8,951 nucleotides of DNA from Treponema sp. (GCA_031283505.1 JAITBO010000337.1:1-8951), one strand, 5' to 3'; shown: positions 1 through 7,375, counted from the first letter of the stretch. Numbers and translations are program-made. The notes: a model not told the origin generated them from the letters alone.

Positions 1-20
1 CAACCATCGGGGCACGGCGG

Positions 21-27
21 AAGGAGG
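21..27 (+). promoter_or_regulatory. Ribosome binding site of the ABC exporter
   Basis: AAGGAGG lies 6 bases before the GTG at 34-36. It is a near-perfect Shine-Dalgarno site at good spacing, and it fixes this non-ATG start as the true one although the same frame is open leftward to the window edge. Confidence 0.85.
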
Positions 28-33
28 AAACCG

Positions 34-1794
34 GTGTTTAACATAAAAAAATTATTGGGTTTATCGGACGAGGGCTACCGGAATTTTAAACGGGCAGTCC
101 GGGCGGTGGTGATCTCGAACTTCTGCCTCTTTTTGCCCTTTATTGTGATCGTTCAAACCATTATCACCCTGCTCGATCCCCTGATGGATGCCGGTTCCGG
201 GGGAACGGCCCCGGACAGCCGCCGGCTTTGGCTTCTTTTGGGGCTGGGGCTTATCGCCGCGGTATTGTATTTTTTCGCCTACCGCAGCGAATACCGCAAA
301 ACCTACACCACGGCCTACAGTGAATCGGAAAAAATACGGCTGGAGGTCGCGGAGCGGATCCGGCGGCTTCCCTTGAGTTTTTTTAACAACAAGGACCTTT
401 CGGAACTGACCACCAACATGATGGCGGATTGCACCACCATCGAACACGTCATGAGCCATGTGGCGCCGATCCTTTTCGGCGGCATCATCACCGATGCGGC
501 TATCTGCGCACTATTGGCCTTCTACGACTGGCGTATGGCCCTGGCCATCTTCGCCGCCCTGCCCCTTGCTCTGGGCCTTATTTTGGGGAGCCGGAAATTG
601 CAAGCTTTTTTTGGGGAGCGTCATGTGCAGGCAAAACTGGCGGTGTCCGGTCAGGTGCAGGAGTACCTGGAAGGGATCAAGGTAGTGAAGGCCTTTGGAC
701 TTTCCGGGGAAAAATCACAGGCCCTGGAACGGGCTTTAAGGGACATGATGAAGGAGGCGATAAAGTTCGAGGGCCTCACCGGGATTTTTGTGGTCCTTGC
801 CATGATGGTCCTCCAGGTAGGGATAGGGCTGGTGGTGCTCACCGGGGTGTTCCTTTTAACCGGCGGCAGTCTGGGGGTGATTCCCTTTCTCACTTTCATC
901 CTCATCAGCGCGAAAATCTATTCGCCCCTGATCATCATATTTACCCTGCTGCCGGAATTTTTCTATCTCCTTATTTCCACAAAACGGATGCAGCAGGTCA
1001 GGCGGGAGCCGGTGATGGAAGGGGATGAAACGGCGGCGATTGATAATTACCACATCGAACTTAAAAACATCAGTTTTGCCTATCACGAGGGGGAGGACGC
1101 GATCAAAAACTTAAGCCTGTTCATTCCCCAGGGGGGCGTTACCGCCCTGGTGGGGCCTTCCGGCAGCGGCAAGAGTACCCTGTCCCGGCTTATCGCCCGG
1201 TTCTGGGATGTGCGGGAAGGGGAAATTCTCATCGGCGGAAAAAACATTTCCGGCATCGATCCTGAAACTTTAATGCGGTACATGAGCTTTGTGTTTCAAG
1301 ACGTGGTGCTTTTTAACGATACGGTAAAAAACAACATCCGCATCGGCAAGGAGGGGGCGGGGGACGAGGAAGTCTACGCCGCGGCAAAGGCGGCCCGGTG
1401 CGACGGCTTTATCCGGGAACTGCCCGAGGGCTACGATACGGTGATCGGTGAAAACGGCTCAACCCTTTCAGGCGGGGAGCGGCAGCGGATCTCCATTGCC
1501 CGGGCGCTCCTCAAGAACGCGCCGATTGTGCTGTTGGACGAGGCCACCGCCAGTCTTGACCCGGAGAACGAGACCCTGATCCAGGCGGCCATTTCGGAAC
1601 TGGTAAAAAACCGGACGGTGATCGTCATTGCCCACCGGCTGCGAACCGTACTGGGGGCGGACAAAATCGCGGTACTGGATCAGGGGCGGCTGGCGGAGGA
1701 AGGTTCCGGGGAGGAACTCTTGGCGAAGAACGGCCTCTTTGCCCGGCTCTACGGGATACAGCAGGAGAGCCTGGGCTGGACCGCGGCGCGGTAG
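34..1794 (+). CDS. ABC exporter half-transporter (fused membrane domain and ATPase)
   Basis: A 586-residue half-transporter that should export an unknown substrate across the inner membrane using ATP. Residues about 20-330 hold roughly six hydrophobic membrane segments (clear ones near 25-47, 66-84, 140-184, 248-320). Residues about 340-570 form the nucleotide-binding domain: Walker A GPSGSGKST at 374-382, Q-loop Q422, signature LSGGERQ at 478-484, Walker B with D502 and E503, switch H534. All catalytic residues are present, so it should be an active ATPase. Length is usual for type IV exporters (MsbA/YbtPQ/IrtAB-like). Such proteins in this size class are often encoded as adjacent pairs forming heterodimers. 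Frames 2 and 3 both run in from the left edge and stop within the start of this gene (TAA at 44-46 and 39-41), which would fit an overlapping upstream partner, but this cannot be shown. Substrate is unknown; a siderophore, peptide or drug are all possible. Confidence 0.93.
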   Translation: MFNIKKLLGLSDEGYRNFKRAVRAVVISNFCLFLPFIVIVQTIITLLDPLMDAGSGGTAPDSRRLWLLLGLGLIAAVLYFFAYRSEYRKTYTTAYSESEKIRLEVAERIRRLPLSFFNNKDLSELTTNMMADCTTIEHVMSHVAPILFGGIITDAAICALLAFYDWRMALAIFAALPLALGLILGSRKLQAFFGERHVQAKLAVSGQVQEYLEGIKVVKAFGLSGEKSQALERALRDMMKEAIKFEGLTGIFVVLAMMVLQVGIGLVVLTGVFLLTGGSLGVIPFLTFILISAKIYSPLIIIFTLLPEFFYLLISTKRMQQVRREPVMEGDETAAIDNYHIELKNISFAYHEGEDAIKNLSLFIPQGGVTALVGPSGSGKSTLSRLIARFWDVREGEILIGGKNISGIDPETLMRYMSFVFQDVVLFNDTVKNNIRIGKEGAGDEEVYAAAKAARCDGFIRELPEGYDTVIGENGSTLSGGERQRISIARALLKNAPIVLLDEATASLDPENETLIQAAISELVKNRTVIVIAHRLRTVLGADKIAVLDQGRLAEEGSGEELLAKNGLFARLYGIQQESLGWTAAR

Positions 1795-2154
1795 GCGGAT
1801 GGGGTCCCGGGCTGTCTAAAAAAGTATAGCTCCCTTATTCCTGTAGACACCAAGCATATGAGAGAACCATCCGGTAGGGCTGGCGGGCCGGGCTATCGAT
1901 GAGACGGGAATAGCGCATGTGTTGAGGAAATATTGGACCGGCCGGTTTCATCCGGAGATGGGGGCCAAGGTATTTGTCTACGGATACAGGACTAAAGCCT
2001 CTGCATCGCGGATGCCGGCAAAGCCATTGATGGTTCGTAAGCTTTTCCCCGGTAAAGAACCCGGCTCATCGCCCCGCCCTGCTCCACGATGCCGGAAACG
2101 GCGACATCATCAATTTCTTCGGTATAAGTGGTCAGTATTTTGACCGGCTTGCTG
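1795..2154. other. 360-base region between convergent genes, no confident gene
   Basis: The ABC gene ends at 1794 and the response regulator, on the other strand, ends at 2155. No intrinsic terminator is visible for either: there is no GC-rich stem followed by a T-run. A small hairpin (GGTCA, 6-base loop, TGACC, 2130-2145) sits just past the regulator stop without a T-tract. Short frames of about 45-85 codons are open on both strands. The + strand frame is open from 1862 and ends just before the stop at about 2141-2143; on the minus strand several short frames end at 1992-1994 or further left. None has a good ribosome site or a family I recognise, except the weak fragment listed separately. 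The mix of open short frames looks like decayed coding sequence rather than a designed intergenic region. Confidence 0.5.
1992..2144 (-). pseudogene. Possible remnant of a FIST-domain gene start
   Basis: Directly after the response regulator stop, the minus strand carries an open stretch whose first residues read KILTTYTEEIDDVAVSGIVE before drifting into sequence with no recognisable pattern and a TAG at 1992-1994. The TYTEEIDD-x-AVS-x-I-x-EQ pattern recalls, from memory, the N-terminus of FIST-domain signalling proteins, which are often encoded beside histidine kinases. There is no start codon at the expected place (GTC instead of ATG/GTG) and no ribosome site, and the body of a FIST protein (several hundred residues) is absent. 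If the match is right this is a dead 5' fragment. The similarity is short and could be chance. Confidence 0.22.
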
Positions 2155-2517
2155 CTACTCGCCGATTACCAATTTTATTTTCTCAAGCAGAATTTCCTTT
2201 TCAATGGGCTTTTTTATATAGCCATGGGCGCCAAGATTAACCGCCTGGGCAACGGTTTTAGAATCGGATTCAGAAGACACAAAAATGACCGGCGTGTTTT
2301 CGTACCAAATTTGTCTTTTTGCATACACAAGAAACTCTATACCGTTCATTCCGGGCAGTAAAATATCAAGCAAGATAAGATCAAATTTTATTTTGTGCAG
2401 CAAGGCAAAGGCTTTTGCCGTTGTTTTTGCGGGATAGACTGCGTATTTATCATCAAGGAAGTCTATGATGATACTGATGACCTCCGCTTGATCATCAACC
2501 GCTAAAATTTTCTTCAT
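2155..2517 (-). CDS. Single-domain CheY-like response regulator
   Basis: A 120-residue receiver domain with no output domain. The acidic pocket is D8 and D9, the phosphoacceptor is D51 (in LILLDILLPG), the switch Ser is S81, the aromatic switch residue is Y100 and the conserved lysine is K103 followed by P104. The receiver fold is complete, so this is a full-length stand-alone regulator rather than a truncated one. It probably takes phosphate from the Hpt domain of the hybrid kinase encoded 225 bases upstream, and acts by protein-protein contact or as a phosphate sink. The start is well supported by a strong AGGAGGT site. Its codons end in A or T more often than those of the ABC, MATE and kinase genes, so a different origin from the neighbours is possible. 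The true output is unknown. Confidence 0.92.
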   Translation of the reverse strand: MKKILAVDDQAEVISIIIDFLDDKYAVYPAKTTAKAFALLHKIKFDLILLDILLPGMNGIEFLVYAKRQIWYENTPVIFVSSESDSKTVAQAVNLGAHGYIKKPIEKEILLEKIKLVIGE

Positions 2518-2523
2518 AGTACC

Positions 2524-2530
2524 ACCTCCT
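2524..2530 (-). promoter_or_regulatory. Ribosome binding site of the response regulator
   Basis: Read on the minus strand, AGGAGGT lies 6 bases before the ATG at 2515-2517. It is the strongest ribosome site of the minus-strand block and suggests this gene is translated well and independently of the kinase upstream. Confidence 0.85.
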
Positions 2531-2583
2531 ATATAAACGTAAAATAAATACTTCTGCTGCTAACGGACTCGTTTTCAGTTGCA

Positions 2584-2616
2584 CCGGCTTCAAAACTCAA
2601 GGGGGATTGAAACCGG
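2584..2616 (-). other. Hairpin in the response-regulator leader, paired only in the minus-strand RNA
   Basis: Arms at 2584-2593 and 2607-2616, loop of 13 bases. In the minus-strand transcript all ten positions pair, with one G-U wobble at 2588/2612; read on the + strand the same position is a C-A mismatch. That asymmetry favours an RNA structure made in the direction of the regulator gene. It lies 66 bases upstream of the ATG. No known riboswitch is recognised. Confidence 0.5.
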
Positions 2617-2668
2617 CTCCGTAAGGCGGCCTAAAGGCACGCTTTTACATTTAAATCCAAGGGGACGG

Positions 2669-2701
2669 GGATATCCGGGAAACCGCCGCTTCCGGATATC
2701 C
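2669..2701. repeat. Perfect 10-bp inverted repeat between kinase and regulator
   Basis: GGATATCCGG (2669-2678) and CCGGATATCC (2692-2701) are perfect reverse complements around a 13-base spacer. It could be an RNA hairpin or a protein-binding dyad. It is not followed by a T-run on the minus strand, so it is not a classical intrinsic terminator, though it may attenuate or stabilise the upstream message. Confidence 0.6.
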
Positions 2702-2703
2702 GT

Positions 2704-2716
2704 GGACCTATGGTCC
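2704..2716. repeat. Small perfect inverted repeat with 3-base loop
   Basis: GGACC-TAT-GGTCC, a 5-bp stem two bases away from the neighbouring 10-bp inverted repeat. With the next repeat it forms a cluster of stems just past the kinase stop codon. Confidence 0.45.
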
Positions 2717-2721
2717 GGGAC

Positions 2722-2736
2722 ATTTGCTATGCAAAT
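2722..2736. repeat. Perfect 6-bp inverted repeat with the same 3-base loop
   Basis: ATTTGC-TAT-GCAAAT, starting seven bases past the kinase stop. It has the same TAT (minus strand ATA) centre as the stem five bases away. The cluster may be a message-end structure or a set of binding sites. Confidence 0.5.
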
Positions 2737-2742
2737 ACCGCA

Positions 2743-5553
2743 TTAAAGAGACTGTCCGGACGGGTTTTTCTCATCTTTTCGGACAGCCTCATTTTCTAAT
2801 CGAACCGCCATCTTGCGGGCTTTTTCCGCGGCTTCGTCATAGTCCAGGGATCGGGCAAGATTGAGGGATTCCGCCAGGGCCGTGTCAAAATCAAGGGACC
2901 CGCCGGCAAGGCGCAGGCCCGCCAATTCCTTGACCACGGTCTTGATCCGGGCGGAATGGCCTTCTTCGCAAGCTTCCGCGAATAAGGTGAGTTTTACCGC
3001 CATATTCGGCGCGGTAATTTCGGTCTTGTCCGATCCGTCCGCTTCCGCAAAAAGGGATGTCCGGTGAAGAGCGGCATTAAAATCCGCCAGGGCGGAACAG
3101 AAGGCTTCGGTTTCCGCAACGCAGGCCGATTTGTCTTCGCTTTTTGAAGCCTCCTCCAGCTTTTTACCCCAGCCGGACAGGGCTTTTGCCCCGATGGCAG
3201 CGCAGATCCCCTTATAGGCATGAACCTGTACAGTATAGGACTTCCAATCCTCTGTGGCAAGACCGCCGCGGATTACCTCAAGCCCTTTTTTTATTCCGGC
3301 GGAGAACTGCTTAAGGGTCGATGTATAGGTTTCAAAACTTTCCCCGGTGTAGTGAAGCCCCGTGGTTATATCAAGCCCGTCAATTTTCAAAAGTTCCCTG
3401 CGGATGCTTTCTTCCCGCGGATTTAGTTTTTGCGCGGCGGTCCTGTTTTTGGAGGTATTTTCCAGGGTATATTTTTCTCCGGGCAGAAATTTTTTCAGCG
3501 CCGCGTTCAGGGCGGCGGCTTCTATGGGTTTTGAGACAAAACCGTTCATGCCCGAGGAAAGGAAAAGCTCTTTCGCGCCCTGTACCGCGTTGGCGGAAAG
3601 GGCGACAATGGACATGGACCTATACGGAGAATCATCCCCTTTCCCCAGGGCACGGATCTGTTTCACCGCCTCCGTCCCGTCTAAATCGGGCATCATGTGA
3701 TCCATAAAGACGAGGTCATAGGGGCGGCCGCTTTCTACGCTCTCCTTTACCTTTTCCACCGCCTCAATACCGCCGGCCGCGGTTTCCGCGTTGATGCCGT
3801 GTTTGGTGAGGAATCCCAAAGCAACCGTCAGGTTTACGGGGACATCATCCACCACCAGCACCCGGACCCCTTCCGCCGCCGTTACGATGGGTATATTTTT
3901 TGTCTGTTCAATCTTGCCGGGATTCCCGACGATCAGGGGCAGGTATACCGTAAAGGTGGAACCATAACCGTAACGGCTTGTTACCTCAACATACCCGTGC
4001 ATCATAGAAACCAGGTTTTTGGTAATCGCCAGCCCCAGCCCTGTCCCCATGATGCCCCGGTTTTTCCGCGCGTCAAGCTGCTGGAAACTTCCGAAAAGTT
4101 TGGGAATATCTTCTTCTTTTATGCCTATCCCCGAATCCTTAACTTCCGCGATGAGGTATTCGGTCTCATCCTTCTCCTCCGTATTTTCCGCCTTCCGCTT
4201 GCCCAGGAAAACACTAAAGAAAACGTACCCTTCCTTGGTATACTTTACCGCGTTATTCACCACATTGGTAAATATCTGCCGCACCCGGATTCCGTCACCG
4301 TAAAGAATCTCCGGCACCGAGTCATCAAAACTGCGCCTGAATTCAAGATTTTTTCCCCGGGCCATAAATTCACACATGGAAGCGATGTCATCGTAAAGGG
4401 TGCGTATATCGTAATGCGCGGGGACAAGTTCCAGTTTTCCCGCCTCGATTTTTGAAAAATCCAGAATGTCATTGATGATGGTGAGCAGCGATTTTGACAT
4501 CCTCTTGATGTCCTCAAAATATCCTTTCTGGAGGGCGGAAAGATTTTCCGTGGGCATTAAATCGCTCATTCCGATAATAGCGTTCATGGGGGTACGGATT
4601 TCGTGGCTCATGGCAGCGAGAAACCGGCTTTTTGCCACGGTGGCCTGTTCCGCCTCTATCCGGGCCCGGTCAATGTAGGTAACATCATTAAGGTATATAT
4701 AACGTCCTGCGTTGTTTCCTAATTTGTTGCTTACTATGGAAAAATTCCGTAACTCCCCGTCTATTTCGATTGCTTTTACCGATACGATCGGTTTCTCCGA
4801 GATGAGTATATCCCCCATCATCAATTTCATTTTCATATCGTGGAAAAGGTCCATCACCGGACGGCCCAGAACCAGGGCGGTATCTTCAATACGGGCAAAT
4901 TGCGCCATGCTTTTGCTGATATAGGTGATACGGTTAAGTCTGTCCACGATGACTATCATCATCGGCGTTATTTCCATCAGGGTCAGAAAGGTATCGGTGG
5001 TTTTGACCGCCTCTGATCCCCGGTAGGTAACAAAGCGGACGATTAAATAGAGGAGGATGGACGAAAAAATCAGAACCACTCCGTGAACGATAAGTTCCGA
5101 ATAGGGCGCGCGCCAATCCGGCGTTTCCAGGGGGATACGGAAATAAATAAGTACAAGATTGATGATATTGGTAACCAGCAGGTACTGTCCCAGCCGCCGG
5201 CGGTTATTGTAGGCCGTCGCAACACAGCAGATTCCCATGTAGACCGTAAAAAAATATTTACCCTCATGGTTGAGAAGAACCACCAGGTTGAAGATTGTAT
5301 ACAGGAGGAAAGGACAAAAAAATGCCGCGTCCAGGACTTTCTTGAGGGGAACCTGAATAATCAGCATAAGCAGCAGCGCAGCAGCGCTCATTACCGCCGT
5401 AAACCGGAAACGGAACAGATCCTCCGTGTATAACGAGTCCCGCAGCCGGACGATAACATACAAAAACACCGCGGCAAAAACAATCCCGTTCGCAATGGCG
5501 TAGTACCGCGAATCATCGGTCTTGTTCAAGTCTGCCGGCGGATTAGCCCGCAT
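2743..5553 (-). CDS. Membrane hybrid histidine kinase (6 TM, PAS, HisKA, HATPase, REC, Hpt)
   Basis: A 936-residue sensor kinase. About six membrane segments occupy residues 18-173 (near 18-37, 50-70, 74-94, 100-116, 122-140, 152-175) with little outside the membrane, so it may sense something in or near the membrane. A PAS-like domain follows (about 185-295), then the HisKA dimer helix with phospho-histidine H317 (MSHEIRTPMN), and the ATPase domain: N-box N430/N434, G1 box DSGIGI at 473-478, F-box near 487-490, G2 box GTGLGLAI at 503-510. A receiver (about 563-690) has D569/D570, phosphoacceptor D618, S653 and K675-P676. An Hpt domain (about 735-830) has H778 in HAYKG. A helical tail with no clear family runs from about 850 to 936. 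All phosphorelay residues are intact. The start overlaps the end of the preceding small gene by 11 bases, implying translational coupling. The signal is unknown. Confidence 0.95.
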   Translation of the reverse strand: MRANPPADLNKTDDSRYYAIANGIVFAAVFLYVIVRLRDSLYTEDLFRFRFTAVMSAAALLLMLIIQVPLKKVLDAAFFCPFLLYTIFNLVVLLNHEGKYFFTVYMGICCVATAYNNRRRLGQYLLVTNIINLVLIYFRIPLETPDWRAPYSELIVHGVVLIFSSILLYLIVRFVTYRGSEAVKTTDTFLTLMEITPMMIVIVDRLNRITYISKSMAQFARIEDTALVLGRPVMDLFHDMKMKLMMGDILISEKPIVSVKAIEIDGELRNFSIVSNKLGNNAGRYIYLNDVTYIDRARIEAEQATVAKSRFLAAMSHEIRTPMNAIIGMSDLMPTENLSALQKGYFEDIKRMSKSLLTIINDILDFSKIEAGKLELVPAHYDIRTLYDDIASMCEFMARGKNLEFRRSFDDSVPEILYGDGIRVRQIFTNVVNNAVKYTKEGYVFFSVFLGKRKAENTEEKDETEYLIAEVKDSGIGIKEEDIPKLFGSFQQLDARKNRGIMGTGLGLAITKNLVSMMHGYVEVTSRYGYGSTFTVYLPLIVGNPGKIEQTKNIPIVTAAEGVRVLVVDDVPVNLTVALGFLTKHGINAETAAGGIEAVEKVKESVESGRPYDLVFMDHMMPDLDGTEAVKQIRALGKGDDSPYRSMSIVALSANAVQGAKELFLSSGMNGFVSKPIEAAALNAALKKFLPGEKYTLENTSKNRTAAQKLNPREESIRRELLKIDGLDITTGLHYTGESFETYTSTLKQFSAGIKKGLEVIRGGLATEDWKSYTVQVHAYKGICAAIGAKALSGWGKKLEEASKSEDKSACVAETEAFCSALADFNAALHRTSLFAEADGSDKTEITAPNMAVKLTLFAEACEEGHSARIKTVVKELAGLRLAGGSLDFDTALAESLNLARSLDYDEAAEKARKMAVRLENEAVRKDEKNPSGQSL

Positions 5554-5899
5554 GATCCAAACTCCTGTTATTAAAGGGCCTTCCCCCCGCGGGGGCGATT
5601 CGGACCGCCCGGGGAATAACGCGGATATTTATGGGCTCCGGATTGCTTGTGACGCGGATACGGCTTATGGGCCCCTCGATTGCTTCATCCGTCCGGATCC
5701 GGCGGTATTGTTCCATGGTGTCTTTGTCAAATATTGCCGCCGCACCGGCAGTTCGTAAGATCATTTTGGGGCCGCCGAAAAACAGCGCCGTATATTCCGG
5801 ACAACAGCCGGCTCCGTACCGGGAAATCCCAGGATTCCTGAGCATAAATCCGATCTTCCTATAAAAATTTTGATCTCCTGTACCATAATCATAATCCAA
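5543..5899 (-). CDS. Small protein of unknown function between MATE and kinase genes
   Basis: A 118-residue frame opening with TTG. It is probably real because GGAGG lies 7 bases before that TTG, it begins 17 bases after the MATE stop, and it ends overlapping the kinase start by 11 bases, so it fills the gap exactly. I do not recognise the family. The N-terminus contains NFYRKIGF, which resembles the FYxKxGF motif near the end of GNAT acetyltransferases, but here it is at the start and the rest of a GNAT domain is absent, so that link is weak. It has a Cys pair at 32-33, a Gly/Ala-rich middle (about 42-56) and an Arg-rich, basic second half. There is no signal peptide or membrane segment. It may be a kinase accessory protein, or the decayed end of a longer gene translated by chance. 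Confidence 0.55.
   Translation of the reverse strand: MDYDYGTGDQNFYRKIGFMLRNPGISRYGAGCCPEYTALFFGGPKMILRTAGAAAIFDKDTMEQYRRIRTDEAIEGPISRIRVTSNPEPINIRVIPRAVRIAPAGGRPFNNRSLDHAG
5562..5566 (-). promoter_or_regulatory. Ribosome binding site of the kinase
   Basis: AGGAG on the minus strand, 8 bases before the kinase ATG at 5551-5553. It lies inside the 3' end of the preceding small gene, as expected for coupled genes in one operon. Confidence 0.7.
5584..5595. repeat. 12-bp GC palindrome near the kinase start
   Basis: CCCCCGCGGGGG is a perfect palindrome inside the last codons of the small gene, 18 bases upstream of the kinase ribosome site. In RNA it could form only a tight or intermolecular stem. 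It may be just Pro/Gly coding sequence in GC-rich DNA. Confidence 0.35.
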
Positions 5900-5906
5900 A
5901 AATCAA

Positions 5907-5911
5907 CCTCC
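5907..5911 (-). promoter_or_regulatory. Ribosome binding site for the TTG-start small gene
   Basis: GGAGG on the minus strand, 6 bases past the MATE stop codon and 7 bases before the TTG at 5897-5899. This is the main argument that the small gene is translated and that TTG is its start. Confidence 0.6.
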
Positions 5912-5916
5912 GCGGC

Positions 5917-7287
5917 TTATCCATCAGCGATAACCTGTTTGGTCTGCCACTTGCCTCCCAGCCAGCGGGTAAGGTAACAGGTCCCCCGGCTGATAAAGTC
6001 GGCGCCCATGGCAAGCCATACACCCAGGGGACCTATCCCCAGGGGATAGGCCAGAAGGTAGGCGGCGCTTACCCGAACGGTCCACATGGAGACGCTGGCC
6101 ACGATCATCACATACCGGGCGTCCCCGGCGGCCCGCAGGGCATTGGGCAGGGCGAAACTCATGGGCCACCCAATGGCCATGGAGATGCAGTGGACCCGTA
6201 AAAAAACCTTTGCCATGTCGTGGGCCTCGGGACTGAGGCTAAAAAGATTAACCAGAGGCTCCATAAAAATATAAATTAAGGAACTGATGATAAAAAGGGT
6301 GATATAGGTGATCTTCATGATTTTGGCGGTTTGTTTTTTCGCCGCCCCATAATCCCCGGCGCCTACACATTGTCCCACGATAGTGAGCAGGGCCATGCCG
6401 TAGGCCATCCCCGGCATAAAGGAAAAGGAATTGATCACCCCGGCAATGGCATTTGCCGCAAAGGCCCGGGTCCCAAAGGAGGTGAAGATCCGCTGGGTAA
6501 GGAGCCTGCCGATCTGGAACATGGAACTTTCCAGGCCGCTGGGGATACCCACATTGAGGATGTTGCGGATCATGGGCCGGGCAAACCGGATCTTCAGAAT
6601 CCCCGCAAGGGAAACCGGCAGGGTACGGTTACGGGTGAGGATGCCGAAGGTAAGGGCCGCCGCGACGATCCGGCTTAAGAGGGTGGACAGGGCCGCCCCG
6701 GCCACGCCGATCCGGAGACCGTAGATAAAAAAAATATTACCGCCGATGTTCAGGATATTTACCAGCAGGGCGATCCGCATGGTTACCCGGCTGTTCCCCA
6801 TGGACCGGAACAGGGCGGCGTTGGCGTTGTAGAGGGCCAAAAAGGGGTAGGACAGGGCGGTGATGAGGAAATAAATCGCCGCCGCGTCCATAACATCGGT
6901 CTCCACCTTTCCGTAGAGCAGCCGGATAATGGGACGGCGGAAACAGAGGGTTATCCCCATGATAACCAGGGCGGTGAGCATAACGATATAGATAAGCTGT
7001 TTTGACGCGAGGCTGGAATTTTTGCTGTCCCGGCGGCCGATGTATTGACTTGTTACCACCGCCCCTCCGGTGGAAAGGGCGCTAAAGGCAATGATCAGGA
7101 GATTATTGATGTTATCAATAATATTAACCCCGGAAACGGCGAATTCCCCCACGGTGCTGACCATCATGGTATCCGCCGCGCCCATAGTTACCGCCAGGAG
7201 TTGTTCGATAATCAGGGGCCACAGAAGCCGGAAGAGGGTGCGGTTATTCCACTGCTCCCCCATGGATAAATCAGGCTTCAACCACAT
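5917..7287 (-). CDS. MATE-family multidrug/metabolite efflux protein
   Basis: A 456-residue polytopic membrane protein, the usual length for the MATE family, with about twelve hydrophobic segments in two six-helix halves. Family features: PLIIEQLL with P24 and E28 in the first helix, GAADTMMVS with D39, and the loop after helix 2 GxxVVTSQYIGRR (about 75-86); the second half has the matching GMALLTIVGQCVGAG. It should swap Na+ or H+ for export of cationic drugs or metabolites; the substrate cannot be read from sequence. The start is uncertain. The ATG at 7285-7287 has almost no room for a ribosome site, while an in-frame TTG at 7279-7281 lies 6 bases after GAGGG, and an ATG at 7261-7263 would remove eight residues. 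It is the first gene of the probable operon with the small protein and the kinase, under the promoter at 7359-7387. Confidence 0.95.
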   Translation of the reverse strand: MWLKPDLSMGEQWNNRTLFRLLWPLIIEQLLAVTMGAADTMMVSTVGEFAVSGVNIIDNINNLLIIAFSALSTGGAVVTSQYIGRRDSKNSSLASKQLIYIVMLTALVIMGITLCFRRPIIRLLYGKVETDVMDAAAIYFLITALSYPFLALYNANAALFRSMGNSRVTMRIALLVNILNIGGNIFFIYGLRIGVAGAALSTLLSRIVAAALTFGILTRNRTLPVSLAGILKIRFARPMIRNILNVGIPSGLESSMFQIGRLLTQRIFTSFGTRAFAANAIAGVINSFSFMPGMAYGMALLTIVGQCVGAGDYGAAKKQTAKIMKITYITLFIISSLIYIFMEPLVNLFSLSPEAHDMAKVFLRVHCISMAIGWPMSFALPNALRAAGDARYVMIVASVSMWTVRVSAAYLLAYPLGIGPLGVWLAMGADFISRGTCYLTRWLGGKWQTKQVIADG

Positions 7288-7348
7288 CCCTCACTCAGAT
7301 CCGTATGATTCCCCCATAAAATTCCGGTATGTCCCACCTGATAATTAC

Positions 7349-7375
7349 CCCCTATTCAAATATAGGGAATAGGGG
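7349..7375. promoter_or_regulatory. Operator-like dyad over the -10 box of the MATE operon
   Basis: CCCCTATTC (7349-7357) and GAATAGGGG (7367-7375) are perfect 9-bp reverse complements with a 9-base spacer that contains the -10 hexamer. A dimeric repressor (TetR, MarR or similar) bound here would block RNA polymerase. No regulator gene of that type is in the window, so the binding protein is unknown. A transcript hairpin is less likely because the dyad straddles the expected start site. Confidence 0.6.

Noticed and set aside
61..459. A 132-codon minus-strand frame opposite the ABC exporter
   Set aside because: It is a reverse-strand shadow of the membrane domain, with composition typical of antisense frames and no ribosome site.
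1937..1946. Palindrome ACCGGCCGGT as an operator
   Set aside because: It is short, lies between convergent gene ends with no promoter nearby, and such GC palindromes are expected by chance in this DNA.
2669..2736. Rho-independent terminator after the kinase gene
   Set aside because: Stems are present, but none is followed by a T-run on the minus strand, and the regulator follows in the same direction.
3697..4455. A 252-codon + strand open frame inside the kinase gene
   Set aside because: It lies entirely opposite the ATPase and receiver region of the kinase, whose motifs are intact; the + strand translation has no recognisable domain and no ribosome site.
5631..5864. A 77-codon + strand frame opposite the small unknown gene
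   Set aside because: It has no ribosome site and runs against the operon, while the minus-strand frame has a ribosome site and coupled neighbours on both sides.
5840..5899. GNAT acetyltransferase assignment for the small gene from NFYRKIGF
   Set aside because: In GNAT proteins this motif is near the C-terminus after the acetyl-CoA site; here it is at residues 11-18 with nothing upstream but the MATE gene, so one short motif is not enough.
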